Positions 61,001 through 64,000 of a stretch of 64,000 nucleotides of DNA are shown in pieces. The notes under the pieces are model-generated. The model searched no databases, was not told the origin of the DNA, and saw only the letters and a list, made by a program, of their open reading frames with translations. The stretch spans positions 577,501 to 641,500 of the forward strand of contig JAUPFP010000032.1 in the NCBI GenBank assembly GCA_036925085.1. Direction: 5' to 3'. Positions within the stretch are counted from its first letter, which is position 1. Every line of letters begins with the position of its first letter. The position numbers were made by a program, and so were the translations under genes. Origin of the DNA: Brachycybe producta (Eukaryota > Arthropoda > Diplopoda > Playtdesmida > Andrognathidae).

Positions 61001-62280
61001 CCTGCCTTTTAGTATGACCCTTTTTATGACAGTTTGAAAAATGGGCGAAAATAGTTTTTCATGAAATTTCAATGGAAAATCCCAAAAAAAAAAAAAAAAC
61101 GTTCCATTTTTCAAACTGAACTATAAATTGTTTATTTTGTAAGACGTTGTCATGAAAAAAACTTTTAGCATAATCTTTGACCATTCTAGTTTTGAAAACA
61201 ATTAGAATTTTTTGCTTCGTAATTTTGCTTCTTCAAAACCGTTCGCTTGACGTTTTTGCGTCCAAGTTTTGCAAAAAAATGTCTACAACTTAGCTACTAC
61301 AGTGGCGCCATCTGATGGGTGACGAAAGCAAAGTCAATGTATATTCAGCCACCTTGATCAAGTATACAATGACCTCAACTCCGCAATGACGGAGAAATTA
61401 TGAAAGACAAACACAGCAGCCATTGCCGCGACCGGGATTCGAACTCGGAATCCTCAGCGCCGAAAGAATACCCTTTCCCATAGATAATTTGCATCTTATA
61501 TGTTGCAGGAGCCGAAGATGACGATGTCCTTCCAGCAAAAGAAGTAACTCATTCAACCGACCAACGAAGCGAAATTAGCGCAAAATCTCGAGAAAGTGAA
61601 GAACAATCCGTAAGTTACGATGTCGTCGATGCCGACGAATCGCGACAACGAAAACAGCGTAAAAAGAAGAAATCTCGATCTTCGAGAAAAGTATCTTTTC
61701 GTAAATAATATTGACTGTTTTGATGAACTTATAAATTTTTCTATTTTTATTTTAAGTCTCGGGATGGAGAAGTGGAATTGTATCCGGGAGATTCGATCGA
61801 AGCCGATTTGTCGCATTTTTCAAATGATTTGGTCGTTGCGGAAGGTGAGACGTTTCCGTCCGAAAAACAACAAGTTTGGCATTCGAATGTTCAGAGTCAA
61901 CCTGTTGGAAAAGTCTTCATCGAACATAATGGTGATTATTATCTCGTATTTGAAACAAACCAATGTTAACACTAATCGATATCGGTCCGATATTTTTCAA
62001 ATATCGGACCGATATCGATTTTTCGAAAATATCGCTAGCCCTAAAGTATGGGGCACTTAATCACTATGTTGTTTTTTATGAACATTTAGATGGGTTTAAG
62101 GCGCTATCAAAATGGAAGTTCGTGGAGCGTTCCGTGAGTGAGGATCCGGAAAGTCGCAAGGCGGTTACGAGTGGAACGACTGCGATCGATGTCGGTCTGT
62201 CACTTCACTCTTACGCTACACGATTATCCAATTATTGTCACGGCATTTTAGCAGGATTTTCTCTTTGGCAGTGTGTTATG
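34046..62280 (+). CDS. TMEM237: TMEM237-like ciliary transition-zone membrane protein, exons 1-4 (3' end outside window)
   Basis: Exons seen: 34046-34211, 61509-61690, 61757-61931 and 62090-62280, in phases 1, 0, 1 and 0, giving 238 codons so far. Exon 1 (MIELSPTKLSEEKN...) ends in a basic KRTKRRRNKQN stretch. Exon 2 is acidic, then basic (RKQRKKKKSRSSRK). Exon 3 carries QSQPVGKVFIEH, matching the conserved SQPVGKVFVE of TMEM237. Exon 4 has IDVGLSLH and the start of the first membrane helix, NYCHGILAGFSLWQCVMV, against the family's SHGFLAGCAVWN. TMEM237 is a tetraspan protein of the ciliary transition zone, mutated in Joubert syndrome. The remaining three helices must lie beyond the last visible donor (GTATGT at 62281). 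Intron 1 is 27.3 kb because it contains a 26.5 kb foldback transposon. Exon 1 assignment rests on phase, position and composition; exons 2-4 are firmer. Confidence 0.8.
34278..34526. mobile_element. Family C element, left half, split by the giant foldback
   Basis: Left half of a family C copy from 'aaggaggctggataaatatt' to 'aaaataaactttttatga'. The right half resumes at 61021 after the 26.5 kb insertion. The rejoined order matches intact copies such as 32195-32769. Confidence 0.8.
34518..34526 (+). repeat. Left target-site duplication of the giant foldback element
   Basis: TTTTTATGA, repeated exactly at 61021-61029. The sequence occurs once at this point in intact family C copies, so the second copy was created by insertion. 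Confidence 0.93.
34561..41010 (+). repeat. Left arm: about 39 tandem copies of a 164-bp unit
   Basis: The period is exactly 164 bp between 'agggcagaatgggcagaatt' landmarks (34721, 34885, 35049, 35213). Each unit has 'ccgggcaggtagcgatattt', 'gggcaggtaagggtaa(a/t)cg', 'tactaatctagaccattacc' and 'tgcccgg'. Some units lack the 'gtagcgatatttttgggcag' segment. Marker variants 'gggcatg' (36067, 37051) and 'cctcc' (36287, 37271) recur at exactly 984 bp, six units, showing a higher-order duplication. The inner end degenerates before 41010. Confidence 0.95.
41030..41550. repeat. Palindromic left LTR of the gypsy element
   Basis: The segment is an inverted duplication centred near 41258. 'tggctaccagagatctgtgt' (41203) faces 'agatctctggtagccatt' (41296), and 'cgctgtcttttgaaatgaag' (41084) faces its complement near 41500. 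Only the right arm (about 41260-41490) is in the same orientation as the right LTR. It shares 'gggacacaagggtcggtacc' and 'tcaggagtc' with that LTR. It looks like two LTR copies joined head to head, or an LTR duplicated by inversion. Confidence 0.7.
42460..44912 (-). pseudogene. Broken ORF cluster of unknown identity between integrase and left LTR
   Basis: On the minus strand, coding-like pieces succeed one another in shifting frames: 44912-44547, 44566-44216, 44066-43698, 43719-43366, 43556-43026 and about 42975-42735. The region is distinctly G+C-richer than its flanks. Pieces include WYVATTR, ENKIAQGLWEYKIIPKPSKR, DLAVAYYFQGLALIDNVFES, VPGDSVTLRDICPRDQGLVY and SRDVMVFFYEDEFKL. They suggest one or two former proteins of several hundred residues with at least four frame breaks. 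I recognise no domain. The position matches an env-like or accessory gene of a gypsy element, but no clear signal peptide or fusion segment is visible. Confidence 0.5.
44931..45530 (-). CDS. Acidic 199-aa ORF downstream of integrase, unknown
   Basis: Open for 199 codons on the minus strand. It starts MTAFVKKKNSPSHKKKCC with a small cluster KKCCGHCICQNAW, followed by a strongly acidic, helix-prone body (ESSEDEEEIEIFKKEIQKH, IEEIGEILEETMKIDGK) and a basic RETRGRRN near the end. No family recognised. It follows the integrase remnants in the same direction, so it probably belongs to the retrotransposon. It may be a fragment of the integrase C-terminal region or an extra gene. Confidence 0.4.
   Translation of the reverse strand: MTAFVKKKNSPSHKKKCCGHCICQNAWIESSEDEEEIEIFKKEIQKHSDRNVEIRRKMAADNNQQQFSYFPGEDAMKFTREYGDKPNYTIETIGFIEEIGEILEETMKIDGKDAKSMKQFQIELKDVQIIDETTKIDDNIDASDATEGNDFPNEEVNRERSVMLMLMRETRGRRNTISEMTTSLAPLWNRVLLFYVLHH
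45779..46513 (-). pseudogene. Integrase of the gypsy element, frameshifted
   Basis: Three minus-strand pieces (46513-46202, 46205-45972, 46054-45779) make up the integrase core in successive frames. The first has the catalytic aspartates in WGIDFIGPL and SDKGMPF. The second has YHPQSNGLTERTNKS with the catalytic glutamate. The third covers the post-core helix (REPRTKVDTLVPERL). Frameshifts fall near 46203 and 46030. The zinc-binding HHCC domain is fused to the RT/RNase H frame upstream. Nonfunctional as it stands. Confidence 0.88.
46477..48060 (-). pseudogene. Reverse transcriptase / RNase H (gypsy), defective
   Basis: A 468-codon frame (47883-46477) plus an upstream stretch to about 48060. 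The fingers/palm motif TLDVKSGYWQFEM is clear. The catalytic box reads YLDN instead of YxDD (codon at 47655-47653), so a metal-binding aspartate is missing. An in-frame TGA (47907-47905) separates the RT start from the rest. RNase H shows HTDACGYGIG and TDHHAL, with an apparent deletion of roughly 20 residues before YKEGKLHIKADCLSRY. The end of the frame has the integrase HHCC zinc finger (HDEPDAGHEG ... CEICQ). A dead copy. Confidence 0.92.
48249..49292 (-). pseudogene. Protease-region polyprotein segment (gypsy), frame disrupted
   Basis: 347-codon minus-strand frame between gag and RT. KITIRVDGTPVRF is the usual strand before a retropepsin active site, and LLGNDLG is typical of its C-terminal part. 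The active-site segment itself is read only in another frame around 49010, where the triad would be D-N-G rather than D-S/T-G. The disruption and the unusual triad both suggest inactivation. The remainder is a linker into RT. Confidence 0.6.
49865..50602 (-). CDS. Gag with one CCHC zinc knuckle (gypsy)
   Basis: 245-codon minus-strand frame. The N-terminal half, with LQRKEEDSSQFLSRYIDL and a conserved helical region, resembles the retrotransposon gag capsid domain. A Q/N-rich linker follows, then one CX2CX4HX4C knuckle (CFYCYEKGHLAYNC) near the C-terminus. The frame starts at the first Met, but homologous sequence probably extends upstream past 50602, where stops occur, so the N-terminus is likely lost. 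Confidence 0.82.
   Translation of the reverse strand: MIRLKLKLDTMLQRKEEDSSQFLSRYIDLSKKVLPGVMDKYRIVELRNKLHPTIRNAVQSAPGADLKLYTTYVKDTEEVLMLQGLWVIERTTGPQLMAQVSQTSQKTSQHQNAKTTQSAMDGGHTYAVIAQNQANPPDNPTSSTLNDQQQPKTIQNSNQQQSQYRNQRYLQQKKNFNGQNTQRNKPLRDLSTVECFYCYEKGHLAYNCPKKGADGTVGIVHNGMTTGKNGQRYFVVSENGQKMYF
51268..51600 (-). repeat. Right (5') LTR of the gypsy element
   Basis: Shares 'agagagatctctggtagc', 'gggacacaagggtcggtacc' and 'tcaggagtc' with the left LTR, same orientation. On the minus strand it ends '...aaaataaca', two bases before the primer-binding site, the same layout as the unrelated-looking LTR element at 20902-23792. Its outer end abuts repeat family H at 51603. Confidence 0.72.
51603..52212 (+). 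repeat. Interspersed repeat family H, copy 2, inside the giant foldback
   Basis: Plus-orientation counterpart of 3575-4086, from 'ctagtggggttacccgtcat' to (CA)n, 'cagacctggcttaatatata'. It contains the family's hairpin at 51644-51785. It sits between the gypsy LTR and the right tandem arm. Confidence 0.62.
51644..51785. repeat. Hairpin related to MITE B within family H copy 2
   Basis: ACAGGCAATTGTGTCCTGTC at the left and '...gctgggcacaattacctgt' at the right, the same element as 3897-4039. Internal 'cctccgcccttttatgatgt'. Confidence 0.6.
52235..60960 (-). repeat. Right arm: about 53 tandem copies of the 164-bp unit, inverted
   Basis: Reverse-complement orientation of the left arm ('attctgcccattctgcccta', 'ccgggcaggtaatggtctag'). 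Higher-order structure is visible. The private variant 'ttccaggcagg' recurs at about 57961, 59253 and 60545, exactly 1292 bp apart. 'cctgaccaaaaa' recurs at 52997 and 56893, about 3.9 kb apart. The arm is about 2.3 kb longer than the left one. No coding frame. Confidence 0.95.
61021..61356. mobile_element. Family C element, right half, split by the giant foldback
   Basis: Starts with the right target duplication TTTTTATGA (61021-61029) and continues 'cagtttgaaaaatgggcgaa' to the terminus 'cagtggcgccatctgatggg' and 'tattcagccacctt'. It completes the copy begun at 34278. Confidence 0.82.
61425..61475 (-). repeat. tRNA-derived fragment with a B-box
   Basis: On the minus strand the sequence contains GAGTTCGAATCCCGGTCGCG, a good RNA polymerase III B-box and T-loop. 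There is no matching A-box or acceptor stem at the right spacing, so this is a SINE-like remnant and not a tRNA gene. It lies just before TMEM237 exon 2. Confidence 0.45.
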
Positions 62281-62319
62281 GTATGTCTCGTATCGTTATG
62301 GGGCTGGCACAATTTTCGA

Positions 62320-62610
62320 TATTTCGATATTTTTAAAAAAATCGAAAGTAATCGAAAAAAAAAAAATAAAAAAATTGAAATATCGAAATATACTTGAGTA
62401 GGTTTACAATGATCACTAATGTTTTTTATTGAATTTATGTTTTTTCGATTTATTTTTTTTCCCCCCCTCGATATTTTCATTTTTCTTGATTTTTTTTGAT
62501 ATTTTCATTTTTCTCGATTTTTTCGGTTTTTTCATTTTTCGATTTTTTGCGATATACAATCGATTTTTTTTAAATATCGGAGCGATATCGATTTTTTCAA
62601 AATATCGCCA
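62320..62610. repeat. Low-complexity 'atatcgattttt' inverted tract
   Basis: 'gatatttcgatatttttaaa' and 'aatatcg' motifs alternate on both strands with long T and A runs, including a C7 run at 62461. Similar material occurs at 10980-11160 and 61975-62035. Noncoding intron 4 of the TMEM237-like gene. Confidence 0.5.
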
Positions 62611-62642
62611 GCCCTAATCTTATATCTTATTTCGTGTTAAAG

Positions 62643-62825
62643 GAAACCGATTTTTTTTCGCATTACGTATTTAAAATAATAGGTTTATCAACTGGCGTCG
62701 CCAACGTTTTCGTCCGCGGATTTTATCGGCCATTATTCTTTTCTGGCGTCACCGGCGCAGGCGCTTTTTTATTTCCTTCTTGCGCTGTGCTTTATTTCGG
62801 TCTCTGCGAGGCAAGTTCTATATTT
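62643..62825 (+). other. Unassigned open segment with unusual codon quality
   Basis: After an AG at 62641-62642, a phase-0 frame stays open for about 60 codons (ETDFFSHYVFKIIGLST... PSCAVLYFGLCEA) before a possible GTATGA donor at 62826. Phase and orientation would allow it to follow TMEM237 exon 4, but the residues do not resemble the family's next helices. It is locally G+C-richer. It could be a diverged exon, an alternative exon or chance. Confidence 0.25.
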
Positions 62826-62889
62826 GTATGATTTTGTTAATGCTGGCCGCAAATGATCCACTGTAGGATTTCGGTCCCGGTTCCTTAAG

Positions 62890-63935
62890 GCCACCAAAGA
62901 AATAGCAAAATCATTGTTAGAAGCAAAATGTTAATAACAAATATGTTAATTAACCAATTTTTTTTTCACTGTTTTTGGTAAATGTCGATAACAAAATGTT
63001 AATAACAATGTTTTTGACATAAAAAACATGTTGGTAGCAAGTCGGCAGTAGACTGATCCCACGAGTGGAATGTTGTTAACAGTGTTGACAACAGAAATAA
63101 CTTGCTAGTAACATCTTGTTATCAACATTTTTTGATCAGGACACCGCCTCCCGAGCGGTCACAAAATTTCTGCTATTAACAAAATGTTAATAACAAAAAT
63201 GTTAATAACGAAATGGGAATAAATATGTTAATTAATAATTTTTTGACTGTTTTTGATAAATGTTGATAACAAAATGCTAATAACATTATTTTTGACAAAA
63301 ATGTTGGTAGCGTTTTCGCAAGAAAACTGATCTCACGAGTAAAATGTTATTGACAGTGTTGACAACAGAAATAACTTGCTAGTAACATTTTTTTTATCAA
63401 CATCCCGTTGATCAGGACTGAGCGGTTACGAAATTTCTGCTATTAACAAAGTTAGCAAAAATATTATCGACATTGTTAATGGAAAAAATAACAAATGCTG
63501 AAAAGCAAAAATGTTATTGACAAAAACTAAGAGCAAAATGTTATTAACATTTCTAGAGACTGTTAACAATGTTAATAGCAAACGTTGATAATAAAGTTAT
63601 TAATATTTCTAGAGATTGTTAACAATGTTAATAGCAAATGTCTTCAAAAAATGTTGATAACAAAGTTAATAGCAAAATGTTTTGAACATTTCTAGAGACT
63701 GTTAACAATGTTAGTAGCAAATGTCATCAAAAAATGTTGATAACAAAGTTAATAGCAAGATGTTTTGAACATTTCTAGAGACTGTTAACAATGTTAGTAG
63801 CAAATGTCATCAAAAAATGTTGATAACAAAGTTAATAGCAAGATGTTTTTAGCATTTCTAGAGATGTTAATAGCAAATGTTATCAACAGATGTTTAAAAC
63901 AAAAGTAAATAACATTTGATAGGCCGATTTTTTTA
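62890..63935. repeat. Degenerate tandem array (family E), copy 2
   Basis: Same 'acatttctagagactgttaa' and 'caatgttaatagcaaatgt' motifs as 4600-5340, preceded by two longer units (about 230 bp: 'gtttttgataaatgttgata', 'cagtgttgacaacagaaata') and ending with 'ataggccgatttttt'. Noncoding. Confidence 0.8.
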
Positions 63936-64000
63936 ATAAGCCTTAGAAACGATTCAATTTATCCGATTAATCGATTCGGAATCGGGCATTTCTAGTTTTG

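Larger units (their letters stand above)
34527..61020. mobile_element. Giant 26.5 kb foldback transposon with tandem-repeat arms
   Basis: Outer termini are perfect inverted repeats for at least 75 bp, beginning GGGTCATACTAAAAGGCAGG, with a perfect 9-bp target duplication outside. The left arm (to about 41010) and right arm (from about 52235) are opposite-orientation arrays of one 164-bp unit. The loop between them (about 11.2 kb) holds a decayed gypsy retrotransposon and repeat family H; no transposase was recognised. Tandem-repeat arms with a 9-bp duplication are the architecture of Drosophila FB elements, which are considered Mutator-like, but neither termini nor unit look familiar. It is probably non-autonomous. 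The intact duplication argues for a relatively recent single insertion into TMEM237 intron 1. Confidence 0.9.

Noticed and set aside
34527..61020. Maverick/Polinton-type giant DNA transposon
   Set aside because: Mavericks make 5-6-bp duplications and carry protein-primed polymerase B, integrase and packaging genes. Here the duplication is 9 bp and the only integrase belongs to a nested LTR element.
61425..61475. tRNA gene on the minus strand
   Set aside because: Only a B-box/T-arm is present. No A-box, anticodon arm or pairing acceptor stem fits around it.

Overview
This is a stretch of an AT-rich metazoan nuclear genome. The genes have introns, GT-AG splice sites and animal-specific families (LARGE, TMEM237, TRIQK). 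An invertebrate is likely from the short introns, high MITE load and moderate identity to vertebrate proteins, but the species cannot be named from sequence alone. I assembled five protein-coding genes exon by exon; all junctions keep phase. In order they are: a TRIQK-like small membrane protein (+, 2435-4462); CTF8/CHTF8, the clamp-loader partner (-, 5961-7253); the mitochondrial ADP/ATP carrier (+, 7762-12357, one 3.7 kb intron); a complete 16-exon LARGE-type bifunctional glycosyltransferase of 707 aa (+, 15270-33085); and the first four exons of a TMEM237-like ciliary transition-zone protein (+, from 34046, continuing past the window). CTF8 and the carrier are divergently arranged, with CRE-like and CTCF-like motifs between them.

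Almost everything else is repeat. At least eight interspersed families recur, several of them foldback (hairpin) elements: A (about 290-330 bp), B (about 205 bp, 9-bp target duplications), C (about 600 bp, ends carry CTCF-like motifs), F (about 770 bp), and others. There are also many minisatellites (17, 21, 33, 42, 47, 120, 155 and 320 bp periods). A small non-autonomous LTR element lies in LARGE intron 7.

The most remarkable object is a single 26.5 kb foldback transposon at 34527-61020. It has perfect outer inverted termini and a perfect 9-bp target-site duplication (TTTTTATGA). Its two huge inverted arms (about 6.4 and 8.7 kb) consist of roughly 39 and 53 copies of a 164-bp tandem unit organised into higher-order repeats. 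The central loop contains a decayed Ty3/gypsy LTR retrotransposon on the minus strand (gag, protease, RT/RNase H, integrase, plus unidentified 3' ORFs) and a further interspersed repeat. The foldback landed in the middle of a family C hairpin inside intron 1 of the TMEM237-like gene, so exons 1 and 2 are now 27.3 kb apart.

No functional interaction among the five genes is implied by their order. They look like ordinary neighbours in a transposon-rich region.
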